NCBI GenBank assembly: GCA_030765065.1
Contig: CM060978.1
Location: 116,603,692 to 116,667,691 of the forward strand
DNA from: Deroplatys truncata
Taxonomy: Eukaryota > Arthropoda > Insecta > Mantodea > Mantidae
Direction of reading: 5' to 3'
DNA length: 64,000 nucleotides
Shown: in pieces, positions 33,860 to 44,069 of the stretch
Layout: every line of letters starts with the position of its first letter
How positions within the stretch are numbered: position 1 is the first letter of the stretch
Translations under genes and position numbers: made by a program
Notes under the pieces: generated by a model
What the model was told of the DNA's origin: nothing
Seen by the model: only the letters and a program-made list of their open reading frames with translations
Database searches by the model: none

Positions 33860-34190
33860 GATATCCTTAGGCCTGTGTTCGAATTTTACTGCAATCAAAA
33901 GTTTAATGTTTAATTGCTAATGAAAAATTGATACCTGGATAGGGTAAAACATGATGGCATTACCAGGATTAATAAAAGGCGTTCCCGGGTATCCAGAGGT
34001 CAGAGTTCGAGTCTTAGTGTGGCGAAACCCTAATGCTTAATAACTAATAAATTAAGTAACATAGACGAGTATGGGCAAATCATGTTAATTTTTATATATC
34101 ATTCCGATGCTTAATGTAGGATATTCGTAGGTACCCTGAGGCCCTAGTTCGAATCTTACCCCTGCGAAACTAATGTTTAATAGATATTAA
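33860..34190 (+). repeat. Three TTCGA-box repeats in the left TIR
   Basis: Three units spaced about 130-140 bp each carry (g)gttcga(a/g)t(c/t)tta at about 33,877, 34,004 and 34,147, preceded by AGG-rich text such as tcgtaggtaccctgaggccc and followed by taatgtttaat(a/t). The core resembles a tRNA B-box. Related units appear at 45,500-45,690 and in the right TIR. Confidence 0.6.
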
Positions 34191-34201
34191 ACTATGCGAG
34201 T

Positions 34202-34580
34202 ATGAACGGTCAGAAACGTATACATACACCAGTTCACTTACACACGCACACATACGTCCACAAACATCCACCCATACGCCATCACACTTACACACACGCA
34301 CACACATGCACCTACAAACATACCCAGTTCACTTTCACGTACAAACACATACACCTACAAACATACACCCAATACACCAGTGCACACTCACGCACACACA
34401 TACATACGTATACATACACCAGTACACTTACACACATACACCTACCAACATACGCCCAATACACCAGTGCACGCACACACACACATACGTATACATACCA
34501 GTACACTTACACACACGTACACGTACATACGTATACATATACCAACGCACGCGCGCGCGCACACACAGACACACATTGGA
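34202..34580. repeat. AC-rich simple-sequence tract in the left TIR
   Basis: Interrupted (AC)n with cacataca(c/t) and cacacgcaca words, ending in (GC)n. It opens long Thr/His frames on the plus strand that are not genes. The right TIR has the mirrored TG tract at 47,125-47,345, of different length. Confidence 0.9.
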
Positions 34581-34795
34581 AATTATTATCTTTACAGAAT
34601 TCAAAATCTTTGTTTCATGTCACTATAACCTAAATGCAGTATAGGATTGTTCTAAAAAGGTTCGTGCAACCTCTATTATTAGGATACCTTCAGTCACTAG
34701 TCTTTATTGTGTTAATAAGTCTAAAGTGTTATCAATGTGAAGAGGTCTACATTTCCTTGAACAGAGATTAATACGTTATTACCTCAAGAATAAGG

Positions 34796-34998
34796 ATGAA
34801 TAACTCTGCATATAACGCTGTAATTCCTAGTGCATCAGGGTACTCTTGTAGTAAATGCAGGAAGAAATTCCTGCTAGGTTGTGACCAAAAAAGACATCAG
34901 AGGAGCTTAAGAAACTCTTCAAATGCAAGCATTGTAATGTAACCTTCAATGATGGTTATAAGGGAAAGCGGCGCGAATATGTATGTGAAATGTCGTGA
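34796..34998 (+). pseudogene. Zinc-finger leader, frameshifted
   Basis: The 48-codon ATG frame contains YSCSKCRKKFLLGCDQKRHQ, a C2H2-like finger (C-x2-C-x12-H). One frame over, FKCKHCNVTFNDGYKGKRR starts a second finger. Paired fingers of this type occur at the N-terminus of polymerase-B-linked ORFs in insect Mavericks, by memory. Its position 750 bp ahead of the polymerase suggests the original N-terminus or a separate small gene. Confidence 0.45.
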
Positions 34999-34999
34999 C

Positions 35000-35540
35000 C
35001 TCTTAACAACTCGCTCAATGGGGTAGAACACTCGCTAATAAGGTACCAGTAAGTTAACAAATTTAAATAAGGCGAGGTCACGACAAGGGACGCAGCTAAT
35101 TGAATATGAAAAACATTATAGGATAACTACTAAAAGGATACCTACATGGTTCAGAATGGAAGAAAGGAGCTTTATAATATGGTAAATGAAACAGGCAAGG
35201 CGTGGATGGTATTATGTTGTATTACTGAAAGTGTTACATTACCTCCTTGACCACGCGTCGAGGACGCCATACATTCCTGTATGGAGAGTACGTAATAAGA
35301 CGACCTGTCCGGTGCGCTCCTACTCACTGACTGTCTAGCCAAAACAAGCCAAGCCACGCTTACTGCGTGGGTACGCTATCTATGCTCTACCCCCAACACT
35401 CTTACGTCATCCCCGATCCAAGCGACCAACGGACACGTATGCACTAACAATGCCTGCATACGTCACAATATGTATGTGAAATAAGCAGTCCTCAGAAGAA
35501 AAGCAGATTGGAGCCTACTAAACAACAATTATTATCAATA
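35000..35540. other. Non-coding gap before polymerase B
   Basis: No domain is recognised on either strand; no integrase motif (HHCC or D,D35E) is seen. Confidence 0.4.
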
Positions 35541-35544
35541 ATGG

Positions 35545-38500
35545 AGGACTGTGATATGAATGAATACGAGACATCGTTCGAAGGACCTCACGATATGAAG
35601 CGATTCATCTAAGGACCTGAATATGTACCTACATGAGCCAAAACAAAGGATAATCCAAGCTGTGCATAAAGTGCTTAGCATTCACAAGCGTGTAAAAATT
35701 AATCTGCTGGCTGATAGGAGATTTTTAAACAGTATCGGAGAAACATGTGACAAAACTTTTAAAACACCGAATCAGCCCGTGTTTCTAGAAACGGATCTGG
35801 ACTCAGCGTTGGAAGCGAAATACAGAAATTGACCACTGAAATGGTGTCGCAGCTTAAGGGTAGCAACTGTGCCTTGCTTGCTGTGGAAGGAGTTCGACTT
35901 CGTATCAATAAGTACAATTCGTTAGAGGAAGTAGCTACATAGAACAACCTCCGTCTGTTGGATCTAAATAAGCCTGCATAAACATCCAGAGCTATACGAC
36001 GAGAAAGGTTTCATGTATTCTGTATTAGCTAAATTCATCGGGAAGAATGCACATCGTGCGAGAAAATACGAGCAACCTCAAGATAAGTACGACTTAAGCT
36101 GTGTTTCTTACCCTTATCCACTTTCTCAAATACCTAAATTTGTGAAGCTTAACAAGATGTCTATCAACGTTTTCGGGCTGGATGACAAGCATGAAGTGTG
36201 TCCAATAAAGGTTTCTGGCATTTAACTACCTGAACACCGTGAGCTGCTACTATTGAGTAACAGTAGTGGAAAACATCACTACGTATATATAAAGAATTTT
36301 GAGAAATTCGTTCGACGTCAGAGAACTAAATGTAAAGAACGTGTTTATACCTCCAAGTGCTGCTTTACACATTTTGATGATCGAAATGGACGAAGCGGGT
36401 TGGAAAAACTACAAGAGCGTGCAGCTATCTGTATTCAACACGATGTTGCAAGGGTAGTTATGCCTACAAAGGAGAAATCAATTGTACAGTTTAATAATGT
36501 TGATAGGATATTGAAACTACCTTATGTCATCTATGCGGGTTTTGAGAGTATTCTCACTCCATGTCATAAGTGTATACCCAATCCTGAAACTTCCTTTACA
36601 ACCCCTTATCAAGAACATATACCTATGAGCTTCTGTGTTTACGTATAGTGTTGAACACATTGAAACTGCTCTTCCTAAGCAACCCTATGTATATCGTGGT
36701 GTTGATACTGCTCAGAATTTTAGAAATACCTGCCATCCCTTGCAAAGAAGATTGATGAAATATACAAATCTACCAAGCCTCTGAAACTTACAAACCAACA
36801 GGAAAAGGATTTTGAGTCTTCTACGGCATACCACTTGTGTGCAAAACCCTTTAGAGAAGAGAACTACGAAGAACGCGACCATGATCACATCAGCTGTGAA
36901 TATCGTGGAAGTCTTCATAATGAATGCAATATATTCCCTAAATATATTCCCGTCTTCATGCACAACCTTAGCGGATATGACTCTCATTTCATTGTTAAGG
37001 AGTTGGGATGTACAAGTTAGTGGGTGGAGGTAATTCCTAGCTCTGAAGAAAGCTATATCTCATTCTCCAAGTATGTCGGGATATAAAGCTTGGGTTTGGG
37101 GATAGCTTCGTTTCCTGAATGAAAGCTTGGATAAGTTGGTAAAAACTCTAACCTCATATCCTGAAACACTAAATTACTTCGGAGAAGACAAATTGACGTT
37201 GATGACTCGTAAAGGAGTATTTCCTTATGTCACGTCATGGGATGTTTTGAATGAGCCCTGCCTGCCTCATAAGGAGTCTTCTACAATAGATTAAATGAAT
37301 AAATTACTGATACTGACTACAATCATGCTAGAAATGTATGGGAGTGTTTAATGTGAGAAACCTGGGCGAGTACAGCGATCTCCACTTAGCCTCAGATGTT
37401 CTTCTTCTAGCTGATGTCTTTGAGACATTTAGAAATCAAACTCTCAAAACACACAAAGTCGACCCCGCTCATTAGTTCACCTCTCCAGGACTTACATGGG
37501 ATGCTATGCTACTGTATACTGAAATTCACTTGGAATTATACCAAGATTATGATCAACTACTCATGGTTGAATCAGGTATAAGAGGAGGTTTATGCCAAGT
37601 TTCCCATCGGTATGCAGAGGCTAATAACACATATGAATAAGCATGATCCGTCGAAACCAACCCAATTTATTATATATGAGGACGCAATAACCAATATGGT
37701 TGGACAATGTGCCACGTCCTCCCTTATGGCGGATTTGAGTGGGTGTCTGAAGAAATTGACTTAGAAACACTACAAGTAGATGATCCTCATGTGTGCATAT
37801 TAGAAGTTGACATCGAGTATCCTGCAGAACTTCACGATCTACACAACAAACTATCTTTCCTGTCCAAGTGTATGAAGCCAGAGGAATCGTCTACAATGAA
37901 ACTGATACCTCATCTTGGACCTCGAACGAAGTATGTCGTACATTACATGACTTTGAAGCAAGCTCTTAATCATGGGTTACGGCTAACAAAAATCCATCGT
38001 GTGCTACAATTCCGACAGTCTTAGTGGTTAAAACTTTATTGGAATTTAACAACAGGCTACGACAACAAGCTGCAAATGATTTCGAGAAGGATCTCTACAA
38101 GCTCTTTAACAATGCAATGTTTGAAAAAACTATGGAGAACCTGCGTAATCGTATGGATATACGACTAGTAACAAATGAGAAGACTCTGGAAAAGCTGACC
38201 GCCAAGCCTACGTTTATCAGTAGAACGATATATGCTGCTAATCTAGCTGCTGCACATATGGCCTCTCGGTACATTGTATTCAACAAGGCTATATACATTG
38301 GCATGAGTGTGTTGGCCATCTCCAAGACATTAATGTACCACTATCATTACGGCGTGTTGTTGCCATATTATGGAGCTGAAAACCTGAAGCTTATGTATAT
38401 GGACACTGATTCATTCATTCATTCATTCATTCATTCACCGTGTAACCACTGAAGATGTGTACCAGGACAAGCTCCGTTTTCTTGAGCTTCTGGATACAGT

Positions 38501-38900
38501 AGATTACCCCGTCAAGTATATATGCCTGTCTACTCAGAATAAAAAAAGTGCTGGGAAAATTTAAAGATGAGCCTAATAGCGAAAGCATCCTACCCTTTGT
38601 TGGACTACGACCTAAGATATATGCATTAGATATTCAAGGATCGATGATAAAAAAGATTAAGGGTAATAAAACGTAGTGCTGTTAAGCAGTACATCACATA
38701 TGACAGCTATACAGACTGTCATAAAATATGTGAAATCATCAGGACGCCCATGAATCTAATCCTATCACGAGAACACGCTGTTACCACAGTGCAAGTGAAT
38801 AAAATTACATCGAATTCCTTTGATGATAAAAGAGTTATTGCAGAGGATGGATTAACTACCTATGCGCATGGGAATTACAGCATTACGAACAGTGCTTAAG
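35545..38900 (+). pseudogene. polB: Maverick protein-primed DNA polymerase B fossil
   Basis: Replicates the element's linear DNA using a terminal protein primer. Segments in order, in changing frames: the N-terminal region (VKINLLADRRFL, SINVFGLDDKHEV, HYVYIKNFEKFV); an endonuclease-VII-like Cys/His motif (CAKPF, RDHDH, YRGSLHNECN at about 36,835-36,930); the 3'-5' exonuclease block HNLSGYDSHFIVKELG; the LMTRKGVFPYV region; SGIRGGLCQVSHRYAEANN; the palm block with VDIEYPAELHDLH; NNAMFEKTMENLRNRMDIRLV; and motif C YMDTDS at about 38,395-38,412. Past a tetranucleotide expansion come FVGLRPKIYALDI and FDDKRVIAEDGLTTYAHGN, the C-terminus. Stops at 36,223, 36,646 and 37,018 and several frameshifts make it non-functional. 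Confidence 0.9.
38408..38439 (+). repeat. (ATTC)n expansion within polB
   Basis: About seven copies of a tetranucleotide directly follow the YMDTDS codons and force a frame change. It is an in-gene microsatellite expansion after loss of constraint. Confidence 0.85.
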
Positions 38901-39890
38901 AGAATGTAACCAGAAGATGAAGATTTTCTCCGCGAGTCTACAATCTTAAAAAATTGAAGTTTACTCATGTGCTGTGTATACACGTAGCAGACAACTGCTG
39001 AAGAAAGGAGAAATGGAAGGGGAGGCGGTAACCCTAACATTAGGAGCAAATCCTAGTATTAGTCTCAAGCCTGAATAAAGAGGAGAGACGTTTACCCTTA
39101 CAATCCTTGCCTAATGAAGCAATGATTTAACTGATAAACCTGCTACACTTGAACAAAAAATTTAAGCATATAAAACAAAGCTGACTAAAACGTTATAATA
39201 TCTCCTCAACCATGCCGATACGCTAGTTTATGCTACTTCTATATATCCTCACTCTTTAATTCTCTCTACATTGTCAAAGATGTAATAGTTAGTATTTGTA
39301 TGAACACAGAGAAAATCAATTCATTAATATGTTTTAATAAAAATCTACAAGCACACATGCCTCAACATTATAATCCTAGGGGTATACTAAGTCGTTAGAA
39401 TCAGCGATTGGTATAGCAACACATCGATATTATCATAGATACATCAATGAGTTTTGCTACACTAGTGATCTCACATTGCATACAATGAGTTTTTTCATTA
39501 TCATCCTAGAGCAAAGAGCCATATTGCTATCACATTCTCGAACCTCGGATTTGGTGACGGGTAGGGTCCATCGAAACTGAAAAATTAACTATAGATTTTG
39601 CTTTCTGTAATCCCATTGCACCTACAGTGGAATGTGTAATGAAACTAGTTCTTCAAAAGTTCATTCCGATTAGTATGAAGTAGGTTAAAAGAGTAAGTTT
39701 TCGTGGCTATAGTAAGCAATAGCTATAAAAATAAATGATAGTGGATAGAGAAAGTCTTGTGAACGTAACTTAGTTTTTCGTTTTAAAATGTTCCAGAACA
39801 TTATAGAAACTCGAACCTTTCCGCGGGCATAAAAACAGTTCAATAGTGAATCGGGTGTAATAGTTTCATTTCGTTAAATTTTCAGTAATA
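38900..39890. other. Unassigned stretch between polB and the CAG-rich block
   Basis: No domain recognised. No ATPase Walker motif and no integrase motif are seen on either strand. The word gatagtggatagagaaagtc near 39,737 resembles the 3' end of the Helitron-like repeat. Confidence 0.4.
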
Positions 39891-39917
39891 ATCGTTCGTG
39901 ATTGCTTCAAGCACGAG

Positions 39918-40691
39918 TTGTCACAACAGACCCAGCAGCTTCAGCAACATCAGGCGCAGCTACAGCAGGCTACACACAGCAGCTGTAGCAACAGCTGTAG
40001 ATTCAGCCACCCCGGCAACAGCAACAGCAAATGTGATAGCTGCAGTAGCAGATACAGCACCTGCAACAACAGCAGCTACAACAATAGAGCAACAGATCCA
40101 GCAGCATCAGGCACAGCCAGCACAATAGCTGTAGCAGCAACATCCGCTGCAACAATAACTACAACAGGTTACACAGCAGCTGTAGCAACAGCATCAGCTA
40201 ATCTAACAGTTGTAGATTCACCCACCCCAGCAACAGCAACCATCACAGCAATAACTAGCAAATACGACAGCTGCAGTAGCAGATACAGCAGCTGCAGCAA
40301 CAGTAGCTACAACAATAGCTGTAAAAACCCTGCAGCTGTAGCAACATCCACTACAACAATAGAGACACAACAACCCCGTCACACAGCAGCTGTAACAACA
40401 GTAGCAGCTAATCCGGCAGCTGTAGATTCAGCAGTCCCAGCAACAGCAATAACAGCAGCAAATACGAGAGCTGTAGTAGCAGATACTGCAGTTGCAAGAA
40501 CAGCAGCTACAACAATAGCTGTAGCAGCAACAACAGACTATGCTACAATAGCAACAGATAATCCAGCAGTTGCAGATTCAGTAGCCACATCTATGAAACT
40601 AAATGAATTACTTTTTAAAATGGTTCGAATACCTTTGATGCTACCTGAAACAGCTGAAATTACATTAAATAACCGTAATGCAAATAACTGA
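39918..40691 (+). CDS. Low-complexity Ala/Thr/Ser ORF on CAG-type repeats (257 codons)
   Basis: The open frame is built of imprecise CAG/CAA/GCA/GCT runs arranged in about three units of 197-210 bp, starting at the acacagcag words at 39,974, 40,171 and 40,381. Peptide units such as HTAAVTTVAANPAAVDSA recur, but not always in the same frame: unit 1 keeps the Ala/Thr reading in the 39,898-40,128 frame. The last 40 residues (MKLNELLFKMVRIPLMLPET) are ordinary. It may once have been a fibrous or mucin-like virion protein, or it may be repeat DNA that happens to be open. No family is recognised. Confidence 0.35.
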   Translation: MSQQTQQLQQHQAQLQQATHSSCSNSCRFSHPGNSNSKCDSCSSRYSTCNNSSYNNRATDPAASGTASTIAVAATSAATITTTGYTAAVATASANLTVVDSPTPATATITAITSKYDSCSSRYSSCSNSSYNNSCKNPAAVATSTTTIETQQPRHTAAVTTVAANPAAVDSAVPATAITAANTRAVVADTAVARTAATTIAVAATTDYATIATDNPAVADSVATSMKLNELLFKMVRIPLMLPETAEITLNNRNANN

Positions 40692-40976
40692 TTGAAATTA
40701 TCGCGAACACCTGTGATGTTACTCTATTTGCTTTAAATACCTCCTCACCTGGAATTAGCGCTCTAACATTGTCAGGAAAACAAATTTCCGTGACGATTGC
40801 ATCTAAAGTCGCTTTTAAAGTCTAGCACCTGAATAGGCAGCAAACAATCTTGCTTCACCAGCTCCATCATAGCAACTAAAATAAAATAAATCATGCTTAA
40901 TGTATATATGTTAATGCCTGTAAGCAATCACAGAGTATAAAAGAACAATGCACCACTAAAAATCAATTAGTATAGC
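40692..40976 (+). promoter_or_regulatory. Putative upstream region of the PLA2 ORF
   Basis: AT-rich DNA with TATATATG near 40,903 and GTATAAAAGAAC at about 40,936-40,947, 30-40 bp ahead of the ATG at 40,977. This is a TATA-box-like element in a plausible place. Inferred only. Confidence 0.35.
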
Positions 40977-41756
40977 ATGAGAGCTAACGAGGTTAAGATC
41001 GCAAGAGGTTCCGGTTTAATTAACTCTCTCATTAAGCGGCTGCCATTGGAAGCGCATTTGCCTGGTTACAGATACTGTGCACCTGGGATAAGGCTAGATA
41101 AAAGATTAAAGCGAGGAGACCCCGGAATCAACCCCTTAGACGAAGCGTGCAATCTCCACGACATTGCCTACGCCAAGCATAAGGACTCTGGTTCGAGTAA
41201 CATTGCAGACAAGATCTTGGCTGGAAGCGCGTGGAAAAGAGTGCAATCATCTGATACTACATTAGGCGAGACGTTGGCAGCGCGACCAGTAACAGCAATT
41301 ATGAAGCGGAAGGTGGCTGTTGGTGCTGGATATAAGAAACGAGGTGGATTTCTCCCTCTCATACCAATTATTGCAGCCCTAGGTGCCGCCGCTGGAGGTG
41401 CAGCACAAATTGCCTCAGCCGTAAATAAGAAAAAGGCTGCAGATAAACAACTGGCCGAAATGATGAGACATAACAGAGAAATTGAGGGAAAGGTGACTAT
41501 TGGTGCTGGATCCAAAAAGAAGAAACGGAGAGAATTTCTACTTCTCTTACCAATTATTGCAGCTCTAGGCGCTGTCGCTGGAGGTGAATCACAAATTGCT
41601 GCAGCCGTAAATAAGAAAAAGGCTGCAGATAAACTACTGGCCGAAATGATGAAACATAACAGAGAAATTGAAGCAAGAGGGAGAAGCCTTCGAGTGAAGA
41701 AGAATACGGCGAGGAACACCGAAACGGAGAGGAGGCAGAGCAAGAAAGGGAATTAA
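40977..41756 (+). CDS. PLA2-domain core-like protein with duplicated hydrophobic module (intact, 259 aa)
   Basis: Residues 29-70 form a parvovirus-VP1-type phospholipase A2 motif: PGYRYCAPG as the calcium-binding loop, NPLDEACNLHDIAYAKHKD with the catalytic His61-Asp62 pair and Tyr65. In parvoviruses this enzyme breaches endosomal membranes. Residues 112-171 and 172-233 are tandem copies of a module: a basic GAG(Y/S)KK start, a Gly/Ala-rich hydrophobic stretch (PIIAALGAAAGGAAQIA) and an amphipathic tail (NKKKAADKQLAEMM). The module resembles the small basic hydrophobic core and membrane-active proteins of adenovirus-like capsids. The C-terminus is very basic. It is the only long intact Maverick ORF. 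The frame that continues as the protease starts before its stop. Confidence 0.8.
   Translation: MRANEVKIARGSGLINSLIKRLPLEAHLPGYRYCAPGIRLDKRLKRGDPGINPLDEACNLHDIAYAKHKDSGSSNIADKILAGSAWKRVQSSDTTLGETLAARPVTAIMKRKVAVGAGYKKRGGFLPLIPIIAALGAAAGGAAQIASAVNKKKAADKQLAEMMRHNREIEGKVTIGAGSKKKKRREFLLLLPIIAALGAVAGGESQIAAAVNKKKAADKLLAEMMKHNREIEARGRSLRVKKNTARNTETERRQSKKGN
41310..41670 (+). repeat. In-frame tandem duplication (about 180-bp unit)
   Basis: Units begin at 41,310 and 41,490 and share nearly all residues, including AAVNKKKAADK and AEMM-HNREIE. Differences include an extra KKRR run in unit 2. Confidence 0.9.
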
Positions 41757-42150
41757 TAAAAATCCGGCAGAGGGCTATACTTGTCCTGAAAAAAGCATTG
41801 AGTAACACAGACCTCGACTTGTATGCCCCACGTTTAAAGATTTCTCATTTTAGAGGTGTATACATGATCGATCAGCTACCTTCCAGACCTCGTTACAGAG
41901 AGAGAATTATCGTCAATCTCGATACTTCAGAGAATGAAGGAACTCATTGGGTTGCTATAAAGGAGGGCAACGTGTCATTTTATTTCGATAGCTTTGGAAA
42001 CTTGAAGCCTCCAAAAGAGATAGAAAGGTACCTCAGAGGCGTTAAGGCGCTGTGTAACACTTAGAGGTTACAGAGTTTCAGCTCAGTCATCTGTGGGCAC
42101 TAGTGCTTGCAATTTTTATCGCAATGTGTTACACTATTGCTGTCGGTGGC
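41690..42150 (+). pseudogene. Adenain-like cysteine protease (C48/C5-type), broken
   Basis: Adenovirus-type proteases process capsid precursors. The frame runs from an acidic leader (SEEEYGEEHRNGEEAEQERE) that overlaps the PLA2 ORF end in another frame, through YAPRLKISHFRGVYMIDQLP, to NEGTHWVAIKEG (catalytic His) and FYFDSFGNLKPPKEIERYL (catalytic Asp region). After a frameshift at about 42,060 the CGH-CL motif (catalytic Cys) is present at about 42,090-42,105, with a TAG between CGH and CL. No ATG is in frame near the start, so an upstream frameshift from the PLA2 protein is possible. Confidence 0.85.
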
Positions 42151-42850
42151 AACGAATCTTTCTTACTACATACCTGAATCCCCCTCTACAGATAGGTCCA
42201 AAGGGTTATTATGAGATTGCTCTATTGAATTTTGAAACCTTCTCTTCCATTCCTAATATTTATCAGCGTGATAATCAATTTCATTACACGCACAGTTATG
42301 AAATTAAGACCATTTATATACCCAATGAAACTTACAGATTGCTGATATTAATGAATACTTCAAAGATAAGCTAAAGGTGGATGAGAATGTCTTCTTTATT
42401 AGACCTAATAACACAATGAAGGCTGAAATTAAATGTCCTTTCATCGTTGATTTTTCCAATGCTCGTTCTATAGGATCGCTCTTTTCAGTGACAACGTTAT
42501 TCCCGCTAATCAGCTGGCTGAATCTGATTTCCTGGTGAATATATTTAAGGTGATCATCATATGAATCGAATGCAGTATTGCAACAGGCTCTTTCATCGAC
42601 AGTAAAAGTGGACACTCGATCTATGAGTTTTTCTCATCTGTTTCGCCTGGATATCATATTTCTCAAGAGCCATCAAATCAATTTACCTTCCAATCATAAA
42701 TACCAATGTCATAGAGAAAATTAGTCTTCGTCTAGTGGAACAGAACGGTAATATCATTGACTTTAGAAACGAAGATGTAAGCATAAGACTTCACATCCGT
42801 TGCAGTGGCAATAGATTTTAGAAGAAGTCAACGACGCCGAGGATATAATA
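42150..42850 (+). pseudogene. Penton-like minor capsid protein
   Basis: The open part reads YEIALLNFETFSSIPNIY, then IPNETYRL. After one frame change come DINEYFKDKLKVDE, NNTMKAEIKCPFIVDF and SIGSLF, and later fragments of the C-terminal jelly-roll strands (VKVDTRS, RLVEQNGNIIDFRNEDVSI). This order matches the minor capsid (penton) protein that sits between protease and hexon in insect Mavericks. The single-jelly-roll protein would cap capsid vertices. It is broken by at least four frameshifts. Confidence 0.75.
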
Positions 42851-44068
42851 ATGGAGTGAGTTTTTGACCACATCATACTCTGCGTTTGACGCCCCGAGGG
42901 TTAACATCGTGCAATCGACAGTTCCTACAGGCATTGGCCTTCAGAATCCTATAATCATGGGCATCTTCAATATTACCGAGACACCGAGATTCGACGACAA
43001 GCTCACCAAAGAAGAGCAACATGTGTTTTTGCCCTATAATACATCAACTCTGGACGTTAATGATGAGATTAGAATCCCTTGTCAAGCAGAGGATTTAGTT
43101 ACATTACCTAATCGACGTTATCTGTATATCGAGGGGAGTATTACTAAACCTAATGGAGCAGCTACTACTGCAAAGCTTACCGATAACGCTATTGCATTTA
43201 TGTTTGAGGAGATTCGGTTGGATATGAACGGCTCAACTATTGATCGAACCAGAAACCCCGGGTTTGCATCAACTTTACGCAACTATGCTGCTCTCAAGCC
43301 GTTGGAATCTGATCGTCTAATGAATGCTGGATGGTGCTATCCTGGAGAAGACATGGACATTGTGCATGCAGCAAATGGAGCCTTCAATGCTATAGTACCG
43401 CCTTCGATGCTTCCGGGATTTGCTGACGATCACAAGGAACTCATGCTCAATAGCAAGTTTGAGTTGGTGCTGATTCGATCCAAGGACTCTAGAAACTGTA
43501 TTTAGCACCTCAGGGTGAAGAGAATGCCACTGTTAAACTTGTACGAAACGAGTGGAGAATGCCCGTGATTCGACTTTCTGTGGCTGAAAAGGTTGAAATA
43601 CTCAAGATTGTCAAGTCTGACAAGCCGCTGTTTCTCCCATTTAGGACCATGGGTCTGCATACTCAGCCTGCTGTGCCGCAAACTAAATCATTCACCTGGA
43701 ATGTCGCCACCTTAACAAAAATGGAGAAATCGAGATTTGTCATTTTGGGTGCTCAGACTTTAAGACCGAGTAATGAATCTAAAGACTGTTCCCTTTTTGA
43801 TCATTGTAAAATAACTAATTTGAGACTTTATCTTAAGAGTGAATGTTTTCCCTACCATGATATAAATGTGACTTTGGAAACTAGATATTTGCATCATTCT
43901 ATTATATGTACTCGGTTTCAAAACTCCTTATCCTTTATTGAAGAGAAAAGATATTCTTAAATTTGCTCCTATATTTGCTATAAATTGCTCTCATCAACCA
44001 GAGGAAGTTGTAAATGGTGCTGTCAACATCAGAATGGAAATTCAAGCTAGTGCAAATATCCCTACGTA
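42851..44068 (+). pseudogene. Hexon-like double-jelly-roll major capsid protein
   Basis: Forms the icosahedral shell in related adintoviruses. The ATG at 42,851 is followed after two codons by a frame break; the long frame then runs 42,864-43,505 and contains SYSAFDAPRVN, GLQNPIIMGIFNITET, EEQHVFLPYNTSTLDVNDE and MFEEIRLDMNGSTID. A second frame (43,559-43,960) holds RLSVAEKVEILKIVKSDKPL and TKSFTWNVATLTKMEKSRFV. A third short segment ends at TAG 44,066-44,068. The total of about 400 codons is on the short side for hexon-like proteins but usual for insect members as I remember them. AATAAA at about 44,207 could end its transcript. Confidence 0.85.
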
Positions 44069-44069
44069 G

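Larger units (their letters stand above)
32746..34632 (+). repeat. Left terminal inverted repeat of the Maverick
   Basis: It matches the reverse complement of 47,066-49,156 from the outer tip to the words ggaaattattatctttacag and tttgtttcatgtcactataa. Internally it has four spaced copies of a TGCGTTTATATGGG-like box, a two-unit direct duplication, three TTCGA-box repeats and an AC-rich tract. It is about 200 bp shorter than the right copy. Confidence 0.88.

Noticed and set aside
34202..34644. Plus-strand ORFs of 82-143 codons rich in Thr and His
   Set aside because: They are translations of the (AC)n tract in the TIR; the mirrored TIR has a different tract length and other frames.
38900..39890. 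Hidden integrase between polymerase and core genes
   Set aside because: No HHCC or D,D35E spacing could be read in any frame; left unassigned.
41168..41743. 191-codon minus-strand ORF with hydrophobic segments
   Set aside because: It is the antisense shadow of the PLA2/core-like gene and repeats because that gene is internally duplicated.
40977..41756. Endogenous parvovirus or bidnavirus as origin of the PLA2 motif
   Set aside because: No NS1 helicase or parvovirus capsid reading is nearby, and the flanking protease, penton and hexon genes and long TIRs fit a Maverick/adintovirus.
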